Made by a program: the position numbers and the translations under genes. Shown one piece after another: positions 24,943-34,497 of a stretch of DNA of 64,000 nucleotides. Numbering within the stretch: the stretch's first letter is position 1; every line of letters begins with the position of its first letter. Below the pieces are notes generated by a model, which ran no database searches, was not told the origin of the DNA, and saw only the letters and a list, made by a program, of their open reading frames with translations. The stretch is from Pseudomonas fluorescens (GTDB taxonomy: Bacteria > Pseudomonadota > Gammaproteobacteria > Pseudomonadales > Pseudomonadaceae): positions 6,187,799 to 6,251,798 of the forward strand of contig LR782234.1 in NCBI GenBank assembly GCA_902825215.1, written 5' to 3'.

Positions 24943-25368
24943 GGCATCCCACGATGAAGCAGCCGTCCCGGCAACCTCATGCTATGACGGCCGGGCACGG
25001 GGTTCAGCCGGCATTGCCGCTGCTGATCCCGCTACCTCAAACACGTCTTCGTTCTTGTTTTAGTGGTCGGTTTCACCCTGTTGCGCAATACCCGCAGCGA
25101 ACCTTGGGAATGGCGACGAGGGCCATTCTAAACACATCCATCGCAGCTCCGGGAACCGCCCGCCGAGAATAAATCCGGCTACGCTGACGAGAACTGACCG
25201 GTCACGGTTTGCCCTGTTGAAATTGCCGCGCTTTTGGCACAGATTGGGCACAAATAACTACAACAACGGACTTCGCCCGTCTTTCAACCGGTTTTTCCAT
25301 CGGTCTGACAGACCTCTCCTCAAACTCTGTGGGAAAGTGGCGCAAGTTCAAGACCAAGGGGTCGCTGC
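24943..25368. promoter_or_regulatory. Divergent intergenic region between polysaccharide operons
   Basis: These 426 bases separate the minus-strand modification operon from the plus-strand A-band cluster and must hold both promoters. No convincing gene is seen in it. On the plus strand TGGCAC (25235-25240), five bases, then GGGCA (25246-25250) has the -24/-12 spacing of a sigma-54 promoter, 119 bases before the rmd start, though the -12 element departs from TTGCA. No other clear signal was found. Confidence 0.4.
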
Positions 25369-26283
25369 TTGAAAAAACGTCTGTTCGTTACGGGCCTTAC
25401 CGGCTTCGTGGGACAACATCTTCAGTCTCGTCTGGCCTCGCCTGATTCGACATGGGAGTTGCTGCCTGCCGCAGCGCCCTATGACCTGACGGATGCCGAA
25501 AGCCTCAGTGATCTCTGGCCGCAAATGCCCGACGCGGTGATTCATCTGGCCGGACAAACCTTCGTTCCCGAAGCCTTCCGCGATCCGGCGCGCACCCTCG
25601 CCATCAATCTGTTCGGTACCCTCAATCTGTTGCAGGCGCTCAAGGCGCGCGGCTTCACTGGCACTTTTCTGTATGTCAGCTCCGGCGATGTCTACGGACA
25701 GGTCGGCGAAAGCGCTCTGCCAATTACCGAACAGCATCCGCCCTGCCCGCGCAACCCCTATGCAGTGAGCAAATTGTCCGCCGAGTTTCTCAGCCTGCAA
25801 TGGGGCCTGAGCGAAGGCTGGCCGGTGCTGGTCGCACGCCCGTTCAATCACATCGGCAGCGGGCAGAAAGACAGCTTTGTCATCGCCAGTGCCGCGCGCC
25901 AGATCAACCGCATCAAACTCGGCCTGCAAGGGCCGCAACTGGAAGTCGGCGACATCGACGTGACCCGTGATTTTCTCGATGTCGGCGATGTGATCTCGGC
26001 CTATCTGGCGCTGCTTGAAAGCGGTACGGCCGGGCAGGTCTACAACATTTGTTCTGGCCGCGAGCAAAGCATTCGCAGCCTGATCGAACAGCTGGGCGAC
26101 CTTGCCGAGGTCGAGTTGCAACTGGTTCAGGACCCGGCGCGCATGCGCCGTGCCGACCAGCGTCGCGTTTGCGGCAACCACGCAAAACTGGCCACAGCCA
26201 CTGGATGGGCGCCGGCCATCACCACACAACAATCCCTGCGGACGATCCTGTCCGACTGGGAGACGCGAGTACGACAAGAATGA
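25369..26283 (+). CDS. rmd: GDP-6-deoxy-D-lyxo-4-hexulose reductase (Rmd)
   Basis: The 304-residue short-chain dehydrogenase has the NAD(P) motif TGLTGFVGQHL at the N-terminus and the catalytic Ser and YxxxK (YVSSGDVYG, NPYAVSKLSAEF). It reduces the 4-keto product of Gmd to GDP-D-rhamnose, the donor for the A-band polymer. The start is TTG at 25369; no earlier ATG leaves a sensible N-terminus and the nucleotide-binding motif begins at residue 5. AAGGGG lies about nine bases before it. It overlaps gmd by four bases. It is the first gene of an eight-gene operon in the PAO1 order. Confidence 0.9.
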   Translation: MKKRLFVTGLTGFVGQHLQSRLASPDSTWELLPAAAPYDLTDAESLSDLWPQMPDAVIHLAGQTFVPEAFRDPARTLAINLFGTLNLLQALKARGFTGTFLYVSSGDVYGQVGESALPITEQHPPCPRNPYAVSKLSAEFLSLQWGLSEGWPVLVARPFNHIGSGQKDSFVIASAARQINRIKLGLQGPQLEVGDIDVTRDFLDVGDVISAYLALLESGTAGQVYNICSGREQSIRSLIEQLGDLAEVELQLVQDPARMRRADQRRVCGNHAKLATATGWAPAITTQQSLRTILSDWETRVRQE

Positions 26284-27251
26284 CCAAAAGTGCACTGATC
26301 ACAGGGATCACCGGCCAGGACGGCGCGTATCTGGCCAAATTGTTGCTCGACAAGGGCTACACGGTTTACGGCTTCGTCGCCCGGCGCAGCAGCGATTCAC
26401 GCTGGCGTCTGCGCGAAATGGGCGTCGAAGCCGACATCGTCTATCTGGACGGTGACATGGCCGATGCCTGTTCGGTACAGCGTGCAGTCATTCAAGCGAA
26501 ACCCGACGAAATCTATAACCTCGCCGCGCAAAGCTTCGTCGCCGCCTCGTGGAATCAACCGGTGACCACCGGCATCGTCGACGGTCTGGGGGTCACCCAT
26601 CTGCTCGAAGCGATCCGCCAGTTCAGTCCGCACACGCGCTTTTATCAGGCCTCGACCAGCGAAATGTTCGGCCTGATCCAGGCCGAGCAGCAGGACGAAA
26701 ACACCCCGTTCTATCCGCGCAGCCCCTATGGCGTGGCCAAGCTCTATGGCCACTGGATCACCGTCAACTACCGCGAAAGTTTTAACCTGCACGCCAGCAG
26801 CGGCATTCTGTTCAACCACGAATCACCGCTGCGCGGTATCGAGTTCGTAACGCGTAAGGTCACTGACGCCGCTGCGCGCATCAAGCAGGGCAAACAGCAG
26901 GAGCTGGCCCTGGGCAACATCGATGCGAAACGCGATTGGGGCTTTGCCGGTGATTACGTCGAAGCCATGTGGCTGATGCTGCAACAGGACAAGCCCGACG
27001 ATTTCGTGGTCGCCACCGGCGTCACCACCACGGTGCGGGAAATGTGCCGGATCGCCTTCGATCACGTCGGCCTCGACTACCGCGATTTCGTGAAGATCGA
27101 CCCGGCGTTCTTCCGCCCGGCCGAAGTCGAAGTGCTGCTCGGCAACCCGGCCAAGGCGCAGCGGGTGCTGGGCTGGAAGCCGAAGACCGACCTGGATACC
27201 TTGATCCGCATGATGATGGATGCGGACATGAAACGCGTCGCCAAGGAGTAG
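26280..27251 (+). CDS. gmd: GDP-mannose 4,6-dehydratase
   Basis: The 323-residue enzyme converts GDP-D-mannose to GDP-4-keto-6-deoxy-D-mannose. The NADP-binding motif ITGITGQDGAYLAKLLL is at the N-terminus, with the family STSEMFG and SPYGVAKLYGHW (catalytic Tyr and Lys). The block FNHESPLRGIEFVTRKVTDA is diagnostic. The ATG at 26280 overlaps the rmd stop by four bases; the longer open frame upstream lies inside rmd. It supplies the substrate for Rmd. Confidence 0.95.
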   Translation: MTKSALITGITGQDGAYLAKLLLDKGYTVYGFVARRSSDSRWRLREMGVEADIVYLDGDMADACSVQRAVIQAKPDEIYNLAAQSFVAASWNQPVTTGIVDGLGVTHLLEAIRQFSPHTRFYQASTSEMFGLIQAEQQDENTPFYPRSPYGVAKLYGHWITVNYRESFNLHASSGILFNHESPLRGIEFVTRKVTDAAARIKQGKQQELALGNIDAKRDWGFAGDYVEAMWLMLQQDKPDDFVVATGVTTTVREMCRIAFDHVGLDYRDFVKIDPAFFRPAEVEVLLGNPAKAQRVLGWKPKTDLDTLIRMMMDADMKRVAKE

Positions 27252-27254
27252 GCC

Positions 27255-28697
27255 ATGCTGATCCCCGTGATTCTGTCCGGCGGTGCCGGCACCCGTTTGT
27301 GGCCGGTGTCCCGCGAGGGCCATCCGAAGCCGTTCATGACCCTGCCCGGCGGCCAGTCGTTGCTGGGCAAGACCTACCAGCGTGCGGCCGCGTTGCTGGA
27401 CGGTTGGGGCGACATCGTCACGGTGACCAACCGCGAATACTACTTCCAGAGCAAGGATCACTACTGCGCCGCGCAGGTGTCGCGCCATCGCGGGCATTTC
27501 CTGCTGGAGCCGAGCGGGCGCAACACCGCACCGGCGATCGCGGCAGCAGCGTTGTCGTTGCAGGCACTGCATGGCGACGACGCAATCATGGTGGTAATGC
27601 CCGCCGACCATCTGATCGTCAACCAGCAGGCACTGAAAAGCGCGGTGGAACACGCCGTAAACCTGGCGAAAGACGGCTATCTGGTGACCTTCGGCGTGGT
27701 GCCAACCGTTCCCGAAACCGGCTTCGGCTATATCGAAACCGGCGCACCACTGGACGCCAAAGGCGCCGCCAAAGTGCAGCGCTTCGTCGAAAAACCCGAT
27801 CTGCAGACCGCCACGCATTATCTGGAAAGCGGCAATTTCCTGTGGAATTCCGGCATGTTCTGCTTCACCACCGCAGCGGTGATTGCCGAGTTGCACCTGC
27901 ACGCGCCAGAGTTGCTGGAGCAGACCCGCGCCTGCATGGCCGCCAGCGCCCCGGTGGAAACCGTCGGCTGCCTGCAACAGGAACTGTCGCCGGCCTTGTT
28001 CGCCGAGATCACCGACATTTCCATCGACTACGCGCTGATGGAGCGTTCGGACAAAGTCGCGGTCGTCCCGGCCGGTTTCGACTGGAGCGACATCGGTTCG
28101 TGGAACGCCGTCGCCGCGCTGATTCCGGCCGATGCCGACAATAACCGCGCCAGCGGCGAAGCAATCTTCGTCGACAGCCACAACAACTTTGTCCAAAGCG
28201 AAGGCCGGCTGGTGGCGGCCCTCGGTGTGGATAACCTGATCGTCGTCGATACCGCCGACGCCGTGCTGATCGCCCATGCCGACCGCGCGCAGGACGTGCG
28301 GCGCGTGGCCAGACAGTTGAAAGACAAAGCCCACGAAGCCTATCGCCTGCACCGCACCGTCAGCCGGCCGTGGGGCACCTACACCGTGCTTGAGGAAGGC
28401 CCGCGCTTCAAGATCAAGCGCATCGTGGTCAAACCCGGCGGCAAGCTGTCGTTGCAGATGCACCACCACCGCAACGAGCACTGGGTAGTGGTCGAAGGCA
28501 TGGCCAAGGTCACCAACAACGGTACGGGCACGCATCTGGTGGCAAAAAACGAATCGACCTTCATCGCCGCCGGCCACCGCCATCGCCTGGAAAATCCCGG
28601 GGTGATCGACCTGGTCATCATCGAAGTGCAAAGCGGCGAGTATCTGGGCGAGGACGACATCGTCCGCTTCGAAGACCAATACGGCAGGACCGTTTGA
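27255..28697 (+). CDS. wbpW: Mannose-1-phosphate guanylyltransferase / mannose-6-phosphate isomerase
   Basis: The 480-residue bifunctional enzyme has an N-terminal nucleotidyltransferase domain (ILSGGAGTRLWPVSREGHPK) and a C-terminal cupin isomerase domain (PGGKLSLQMHHHRNEHWVVV, with metal-binding His and Glu). It makes GDP-mannose for Gmd from fructose-6-phosphate-derived mannose phosphates. The family is AlgA/ManC/WbpW; the position in the A-band operon indicates WbpW. It starts three bases after gmd and ends directly before wzm. Confidence 0.93.
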   Translation: MLIPVILSGGAGTRLWPVSREGHPKPFMTLPGGQSLLGKTYQRAAALLDGWGDIVTVTNREYYFQSKDHYCAAQVSRHRGHFLLEPSGRNTAPAIAAAALSLQALHGDDAIMVVMPADHLIVNQQALKSAVEHAVNLAKDGYLVTFGVVPTVPETGFGYIETGAPLDAKGAAKVQRFVEKPDLQTATHYLESGNFLWNSGMFCFTTAAVIAELHLHAPELLEQTRACMAASAPVETVGCLQQELSPALFAEITDISIDYALMERSDKVAVVPAGFDWSDIGSWNAVAALIPADADNNRASGEAIFVDSHNNFVQSEGRLVAALGVDNLIVVDTADAVLIAHADRAQDVRRVARQLKDKAHEAYRLHRTVSRPWGTYTVLEEGPRFKIKRIVVKPGGKLSLQMHHHRNEHWVVVEGMAKVTNNGTGTHLVAKNESTFIAAGHRHRLENPGVIDLVIIEVQSGEYLGEDDIVRFEDQYGRTV

Positions 28698-29495
28698 ATG
28701 CTGCTTTCCTTGTACCGCTCGATGCGCAGCTACCGTGGATTCATCCTCGGCAGCGTCAAGCGCGAATTTCAGTCGCGCTATCGCAATTCGCTGTTCGGCG
28801 CCCTGTGGACGGTGCTCAATCCGTTGTCGATGATCGTTGTCTACACGGTGATCTTTTCGCAGATCATGCGCGCGCGCTTGCCGGGGGTGGAGGACGGTCT
28901 GGCGTACAGCGTCTATCTGTGCGCCGGCCTGCTGACCTGGGGCCTGTTCGCGGAAATCACCACGCGTAGCCAGAGCATGTTTCTGGAAAACGCCAACCTG
29001 TTGAAGAAAATCAGCTTCCCGCGCATCTGCCTGCCAGTGATTACCCTGCTCAATGCCGGGATCAACTTCGCAATCATTCTCGGGCTGTTCTTCGGCTTCC
29101 TGCTGATCAGCGGGCGCCTGCCCGGCATGGCCTTGCTGGCGCTGGTACCACTGCTCATCGTGCAAGTGATTTTCGCCGCCGGACTGGGGATGCTGCTGGG
29201 CATGCTCAATGTGTTCTTTCGCGATGTCGGGCAAATGTTCGGCATCTGCCTGCAGTTCTGGTTCTGGCTGACGCCCATCGTCTATCCGTTGTCGATCCTG
29301 CCACCGGGTATCCAGCACATCATCAGTCTCAACCCGATGACTGCGCTGATGACCAGCTATCAGAACGTCTTCCTCTACAACCAATGGCCGCACTGGCCTG
29401 CCCTGCTGCCGTTACTGATCATCGGACTGCTGCTCTGCGCCATGGCACTGCGCCTGTTCCGCCAGCGAGTCGGTGAAATGGTGGATGAACTCTGA
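28698..29495 (+). CDS. wzm: O-polysaccharide ABC exporter permease Wzm
   Basis: The 265-residue inner-membrane protein has about six spans and the ABC-2 permease features of polysaccharide exporters: FQSRYRNSLFGALWTVLNPL near residue 30 and WFWLTPIVYPLSILPPGIQ. With Wzt it moves the lipid-linked completed rhamnan across the inner membrane. It begins right after the wbpW stop and overlaps the wzt start by one base. Confidence 0.93.
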   Translation: MLLSLYRSMRSYRGFILGSVKREFQSRYRNSLFGALWTVLNPLSMIVVYTVIFSQIMRARLPGVEDGLAYSVYLCAGLLTWGLFAEITTRSQSMFLENANLLKKISFPRICLPVITLLNAGINFAIILGLFFGFLLISGRLPGMALLALVPLLIVQVIFAAGLGMLLGMLNVFFRDVGQMFGICLQFWFWLTPIVYPLSILPPGIQHIISLNPMTALMTSYQNVFLYNQWPHWPALLPLLIIGLLLCAMALRLFRQRVGEMVDEL

Positions 29496-30760
29496 TGGGA
29501 CACCTACGCGTCACCGGCCTGGCCAAAGCCTACAAGCAATACCCGAACCGCTGGAGCCGCCTGCTGGAATGGCTGGTACCGTTCTCCCGCCCTCGACATA
29601 ACCTGCATTGGGTGCTGCGCGACGTCGACTTCGAGATTCAGCCCGGAGAAGCCGTGGGCATCGTCGGCGTCAACGGTGCGGGCAAAAGCACCCTGCTGAA
29701 GATGATCACCGGCACCACCCAACCGACCTGCGGGCAGATTCATCTGCAGGGCCGCGTGGCCGCGCTGCTGGAACTGGGTATGGGCTTTCACCCGGATTTC
29801 ACCGGGCGGCAGAACGCCGTGATGGCTGGGCAACTGCTGGGCATGCAGGTCGAAGAGATCGCCGCACTGATGCCGCAGATCGAGAGTTTTGCCGAGATCG
29901 GCGAGGCCATCGATCACCCGGTGCGCACTTATTCCAGCGGCATGCAGATGCGTCTGGCGTTCAGCGTCGCGACGGCGCGGCGCCCGGATATTCTGATCGT
30001 CGACGAAGCGCTGTCGGTCGGCGATGCCTATTTCCAGCACAAGAGTTTCGAACGCATCCGCAGCTTCCGCAAGGCCGGCACCACCCTGCTGATCGTCTCC
30101 CATGACCGCTCGGCCATCCAGTCGATCTGCGACACCGCGATCCTGCTGGAAAACGGCCGGCTGGCGATGCGCGGCAAACCCGAAGAAGTCATGGACTACT
30201 ACAACGCCATGCTCGCCCAGCGCGAAGGGCAGATCGTGCGTCAGGAGATGCTTGCCAACGGTCAGGTACAAACCATTTCCGGTACCGGTGAAGCGCGGAT
30301 TCTCAGCGTGCGCCTGCTCGATGCACAGGGCCGCAGCCTGGAAGTTGCCGAGGTCGGTCAACCGGTGGTGCTGGAGGTGCAGACCGAAATCCGCGAAGAC
30401 ATCGAACGGTTGATTCTCGGCTTCATGATCAAGGACCGCCTCGGTCAGGCGATCTATGGCATCAACACCCATCGGCTGGATAAAGCCGTCACCGATTTGC
30501 ACGCTGGTGAGCGCGTGACGTTCCGTTTCGCCTTCGACATGCGCCTGGGCAAGGGTAACTATTCGGTGGCCCTGAGCCTGTCCCGGCTGGACTCGCATCT
30601 GGACCGCAACTTCGAATGGCGTGACTACGGTTTGATCTTCCACGTGATCAACAACCGTCAGGAGGACTTCGTCGGATGCGCCTGGTTGCAGGCGCAGACC
30701 GACATCACCCGTTCCAGCGAAAACCTCGTCCAGTTGCCTGACACGGAGAGCCTGCGATGA
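29495..30760 (+). CDS. wzt: O-polysaccharide ABC exporter ATPase Wzt with carbohydrate-binding domain
   Basis: This 421-residue ATPase has Walker A GVNGAGKSTLLKM, signature YSSGMQMRLAFS and Walker B DILIVDEAL. The C-terminal part (about residues 260-421) is the Wzt-C beta-sandwich that, in the E. coli O9a system, recognises the modified non-reducing end of the polymer before export. Its presence implies that the rhamnan made here needs a terminal modification, a task that the divergent methyltransferase and acyltransferase genes could supply. It overlaps wzm and wbpX. Confidence 0.93.
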   Translation: MGHLRVTGLAKAYKQYPNRWSRLLEWLVPFSRPRHNLHWVLRDVDFEIQPGEAVGIVGVNGAGKSTLLKMITGTTQPTCGQIHLQGRVAALLELGMGFHPDFTGRQNAVMAGQLLGMQVEEIAALMPQIESFAEIGEAIDHPVRTYSSGMQMRLAFSVATARRPDILIVDEALSVGDAYFQHKSFERIRSFRKAGTTLLIVSHDRSAIQSICDTAILLENGRLAMRGKPEEVMDYYNAMLAQREGQIVRQEMLANGQVQTISGTGEARILSVRLLDAQGRSLEVAEVGQPVVLEVQTEIREDIERLILGFMIKDRLGQAIYGINTHRLDKAVTDLHAGERVTFRFAFDMRLGKGNYSVALSLSRLDSHLDRNFEWRDYGLIFHVINNRQEDFVGCAWLQAQTDITRSSENLVQLPDTESLR

Positions 30761-32133
30761 CCCGCCTGTTGGTCGAATGCACCTACGTTTTCGAACATCC
30801 GGACGCGAACTCGGGAATTCAACGGGTGGTGCGCAACGTCATTCAGCAATTGCCGGCTGCTGATGAAAACATTCAATGCATCCCGGTGGTGATGCTCGAT
30901 GGCGGCCTCTATGAAGTGAAAAGCCTGGCGCCGATCAAGTCGTCCAGGCTCGATCTGGTGGGGTTAAGGGTAAAGCTGGAACAGTGGGCCAACGGTTTCT
31001 GGCTGCGCCATCGTGCGGTGGAACGGCGCTGGCCGTTCAACCGTTGGCATTTCACCCGCAGGATTCTCTATGTTGGCTGCCGGCTCACGGCATTTGCCTG
31101 TCTCAGTCTGCCGATGCGCCTGCTGGAACGCGCGCTGAAGGGCAAACACATTCCCGAACGGTGCGTGCCGCTGGCCCACCGGGCGGGTGATCAGCTGGTG
31201 CTGCTCGATTCATCGTGGCACGCCAATTTTTTCCCGCTCGCCGAGCAACTCAAGCGTGACGGCGTGGGCATCGTTTCGGTGATCTACGACCTGATCCCGC
31301 TGACCCATCCGCAGTTTTGCGACGCCGGGCTGGTCAAGGTGTTCAACGACTGGTTCGACTGGATCGCGCGCACTGCCGACGGCTATGTGGCGATCTCGAC
31401 CACCATTCGCGATCAGGTGCGCGAGGAAATGCAGCGCCGGATCGGCTCGCACCAGGTCGGTCAGCGCTGGTTCGACTACTTCCATCTAGGCTCCGAACTG
31501 GACCTGAGCGAAGCCGATGCCGAGGTCGATCGCGGCTTGCAGCAGTTGTTCGTGGCGCCTGAACCAGTGTTTCTCATGGTCAGCACCATCGAGCCGCGCA
31601 AGAACCATGCTTACCTGCTCGATGCCTTCGAACGCGCCTGGGCCGGCGGTTCGAACGCCCGGTTGTGCATCGTCGGCAAGATCGGCTGGAAGTGCGAAGC
31701 GTTGATCGAACGCATCCGCAAACATCCTCAACTGAACCGGCGCCTGTTCATGTACAACGCGCTGTCCGATAAAAGCCTTGAACACGCTTATTCCCATGCC
31801 ACCGCGCTGGTATTCCCGTCCCATGTCGAAGGTTTCGGTCTGCCGCTGGTGGAAGCCATGCAACGCGGACTGCCGGCCATGGCCAGCGACATTCCGGTGT
31901 TCCGCGAAATCGGCGGGGATTACATGGCCTATTTCGATCTGGCGCACCCGCAGAGCCTGACTGACCTGGTGATCAGCCTGGAGCAGTCCGGTGTGTTCCC
32001 GGCAGCGCTGAGCCTTGAACACTGGCGTTGGCTGAGCTGGCGCGAGGCGAGCGCGCAGCTGGTCGAACGCATCGGGCGCCATCTGGATGCATCACTGCCT
32101 GCCCCAGAGAATCAGCATGCGCATTGCTCTTAA
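30757..32133 (+). CDS. wbpX: A-band rhamnan glycosyltransferase WbpX
   Basis: The 458-residue GT4-type glycosyltransferase has the C-terminal donor-binding region with MVSTIEPRKNHAYLLDAFER, SHVEGFGLPLVEAMQRGLP and a final HWRWLSWREA motif. In P. aeruginosa WbpX, WbpY and WbpZ build the trisaccharide-repeat D-rhamnan; assignment here rests on gene order after wzt and on length. It overlaps wzt by four bases and wbpY by 17 bases. Confidence 0.85.
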   Translation: MTRLLVECTYVFEHPDANSGIQRVVRNVIQQLPAADENIQCIPVVMLDGGLYEVKSLAPIKSSRLDLVGLRVKLEQWANGFWLRHRAVERRWPFNRWHFTRRILYVGCRLTAFACLSLPMRLLERALKGKHIPERCVPLAHRAGDQLVLLDSSWHANFFPLAEQLKRDGVGIVSVIYDLIPLTHPQFCDAGLVKVFNDWFDWIARTADGYVAISTTIRDQVREEMQRRIGSHQVGQRWFDYFHLGSELDLSEADAEVDRGLQQLFVAPEPVFLMVSTIEPRKNHAYLLDAFERAWAGGSNARLCIVGKIGWKCEALIERIRKHPQLNRRLFMYNALSDKSLEHAYSHATALVFPSHVEGFGLPLVEAMQRGLPAMASDIPVFREIGGDYMAYFDLAHPQSLTDLVISLEQSGVFPAALSLEHWRWLSWREASAQLVERIGRHLDASLPAPENQHAHCS

Positions 32134-33247
32134 CGCGCGCATTCTGCAGGCACCGCGTACCGGCATCGGCCATTACGTGGCCGAACTGGTCAGTGCCTTG
32201 CGCCACGAACCGGACGTTGAACTGACGCTGTTTCATGGCTGGGGCTGGAGCTCTGCCGTGCCGCAGGCCGCCCTGCCCGGTTACTCACGTCTGACCCCGT
32301 TACTGCGGCAGATCCCCGGCGCGTATCAGGCGCGGCGCTGGCTGGAACAGAAGCGCTTCGATCAGGGCCGCGCGCAAGGCATCGACCTCTATCACGAGCC
32401 GAGCCTGTGGCCGCTGGTGTTCGACGGGCCGACGGTGATCACTCTGCATGACCTGACGCATCTGCATTACCCCGACACCCAGCCAGCGGCGCGGATCAAG
32501 GAAATCGAGCGCCGACTGGAAACCGGGGTGCAGCAGGCGCGTTTGATCCTCACCGACTCCCAGGCGATTGCAGACGAAGCCCAGGCGTATTTCGGCCTGC
32601 CTGCGGAGCGCTTTGTCGTAGCGCCGCTGGGCGTCGCCGAGCGTTTTTATCCGCGCGAGGCGAGCGCCATCGATGCGGTGCTCAAAGCCCACGGCGTCGA
32701 AGCACGTCAGTATTTTCTGTGTGTCGGCACGCTGGAGCCGCGCAAGAACCTGAGTCTCGCCTTGCGCGCGCACGCCTTGCTGCCGCAGGCCCTGCGCGAA
32801 CGCTTCCCGCTGCTGATCGTTGGCATGGCCGGCTGGCAGCGCGAGCAGTTGAGCGACGAACTGCGCCAGGCGCTGGCCAGCGGGCATGTGTGCTTGCTGG
32901 GCTATCTGCCCGACGAGGCTGTTGCGCAATTACTGGCGGGGGCACGGGCGCTGATTTTCCCCTCGCGTTACGAAGGTTTCGGGCTGCCGGTGCTGGAAGC
33001 AATGGCCAGTGGCACGCCGGTGGTGGTGACACGGTCTTCGGCGATGCCGGAAGTCGCTGGCGCTGCCGGCAACTATATTGAAGCTGACGATGCACCAGGC
33101 TTGCGCGAAGCGATGAGCCTTCTGATCGACGATCAAACGCATTGGCAGGATTGCCGAGCGACCGGCCTGCAGCAGGCACGGCTTTTTTCCTGGCAGCGTT
33201 GTGCACAGGCCACGGCCGGTGCCTACCGCCAGGCCATGGGAGGTTGA
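32117..33247 (+). CDS. wbpY: A-band rhamnan glycosyltransferase WbpY
   Basis: The 376-residue GT4 enzyme starts MRIALNARILQAPRTGIGHY, the usual opening with the acceptor-side Gly motif. The donor block FLCVGTLEPRKNLSLALRAH and RYEGFGLPVLEAMASGTPVV follow. The ATG at 32117 is chosen because it gives this family N-terminus; an in-frame ATG at 32087 adds ten residues unlike the family. It overlaps wbpX by 17 bases and ends directly before wbpZ. Confidence 0.87.
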   Translation: MRIALNARILQAPRTGIGHYVAELVSALRHEPDVELTLFHGWGWSSAVPQAALPGYSRLTPLLRQIPGAYQARRWLEQKRFDQGRAQGIDLYHEPSLWPLVFDGPTVITLHDLTHLHYPDTQPAARIKEIERRLETGVQQARLILTDSQAIADEAQAYFGLPAERFVVAPLGVAERFYPREASAIDAVLKAHGVEARQYFLCVGTLEPRKNLSLALRAHALLPQALRERFPLLIVGMAGWQREQLSDELRQALASGHVCLLGYLPDEAVAQLLAGARALIFPSRYEGFGLPVLEAMASGTPVVVTRSSAMPEVAGAAGNYIEADDAPGLREAMSLLIDDQTHWQDCRATGLQQARLFSWQRCAQATAGAYRQAMGG

Positions 33248-34378
33248 ATGCGCGTTCTCCATTTTTTCAAGACGTACCTGCCTGACTCGGTCGGCGGCAT
33301 CGAGCAAGTGATCTTCCAGCTCTGCGAAAGCGGCGCCCAACACGGCATCGACGGCCAGGTGCTGACGCTCAGCGCCGACCCGACACCGCCTGTGGTGCAG
33401 CTCGGCCAGCACGAAGTGCACCGAGCCAGACTCGACATTCAGTTCGCCTCCACCGGTTTTTCCTGGAGCGTGTTCAAACAGTTCCGCGAACTGGCCGCCG
33501 AGGCCGACGTGGTCAACTACCACTTCCCGTGGCCGTTCATGGACCTGGTGCATTTCGCCAGCGCGCTGAACAAACCGAGCGTGGTCACCTACCACTCCGA
33601 CATTATCCGCCAGAAGCACCTGCTCAAACTCTATCGGCCGTTGATGAACCGCTTCCTCGCCAGCGCCGACCGCATCGTCGCCGCTTCGCCCAACTACCTG
33701 CACACCAGCGATGTGCTGCAGCAATTCCAGGACAAGACCCGGGTCATCCCCTACGGCTTGAACAAGGTCGGTTATCCACAGGCCGACAGTGCGCGCATGA
33801 ATCGCTGGCGCCAGCAGCTTGGGGATAAGTTTTTCCTGTTCGTCGGGGTGATGCGCTACTACAAGGGCCTGCACATTTTGCTCGATGCCCTGAAGGATGT
33901 GGATTATCCGGTGGTGATCGTCGGCGCCGGACCACTGGAGCTGGAACTGCACGCACAGGCGCAGGCATTGGGCCTGCGCAACATTCATTTCCTCGGGCGC
34001 CTCAGCGATGAAGACAAGGTTGCCCTGCTGCAATTGAGCTACGCGATCGTCTTCCCCTCGCACCTGCGCTCCGAAGCCTTTGGCATTTCGCTGCTCGAGG
34101 GCGCGATGTACGGCAAGCCGATGATCTCCAGCGAGATCGGCACCGGTACCAGCTACATCAATATCCACAACGAAACCGGGCTGGTCGTACCACCGAGCCA
34201 GCCGCTGGCGTTTCGCGAGGCCATGCGCACGCTGTGGGACGATCCGCAGCGGGCCGCTGCCATGGGCGTCAAAGCCGAAGCGCGCTATCGGCAGTTGTTC
34301 ACCGCCGATGACATGGGCCGCAAATGGACGGCGCTGTATCAGGAACTGCTGGAAGAAAAAGCCCTGTCCTACGCCTGA
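33248..34378 (+). CDS. wbpZ: A-band rhamnan glycosyltransferase WbpZ
   Basis: The 376-residue GT4 enzyme begins MRVLHFFKTYLPDSVGGIEQ. The donor region includes FLFVGVMRYYKGLHILLDAL and LRSEAFGISLLEGAMYGKPM. WbpZ is thought to add the first D-rhamnose to the primer in P. aeruginosa. It is the last gene of the A-band operon, starting directly at the wbpY stop. A REP inverted repeat follows 22 bases after its stop. Confidence 0.87.
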   Translation: MRVLHFFKTYLPDSVGGIEQVIFQLCESGAQHGIDGQVLTLSADPTPPVVQLGQHEVHRARLDIQFASTGFSWSVFKQFRELAAEADVVNYHFPWPFMDLVHFASALNKPSVVTYHSDIIRQKHLLKLYRPLMNRFLASADRIVAASPNYLHTSDVLQQFQDKTRVIPYGLNKVGYPQADSARMNRWRQQLGDKFFLFVGVMRYYKGLHILLDALKDVDYPVVIVGAGPLELELHAQAQALGLRNIHFLGRLSDEDKVALLQLSYAIVFPSHLRSEAFGISLLEGAMYGKPMISSEIGTGTSYINIHNETGLVVPPSQPLAFREAMRTLWDDPQRAAAMGVKAEARYRQLFTADDMGRKWTALYQELLEEKALSYA

Positions 34379-34400
34379 TCCGGATTCAATCGAATCCAAT

Positions 34401-34487
34401 GTAGGAGTGAGCCTGCTCGCGAAAGCGTCAGAACAGCCAACCCTGTGCCGACTGAAAAATAGCCATCGCGAGCAGGCTCACTCCTAC
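34401..34487. repeat. REP doublet (REPIN-like), perfect 22-bp inverted repeat
   Basis: Arms at 34401-34422 (starting GTAGGAGTGAGCC) and 34466-34487 are exact reverse complements over 22 bases, separated by 43 bases. The GAGCCTGCTCGCGA core is shared with the element at 42358-42440. It lies between two convergent genes, typical of mobilised REP doublets of pseudomonads, and may end transcription of the A-band operon. Confidence 0.85.
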
Positions 34488-34497
34488 AGGGTGCGCT

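Noticed and set aside
26823..29393. Very long minus-strand open frame opposite gmd, wbpW and wzm
   Set aside because: It is antisense to three well-recognised genes and its translation is low-complexity His/Gln/Asp-rich, as expected from the reverse strand of GC-rich coding DNA. No family features.
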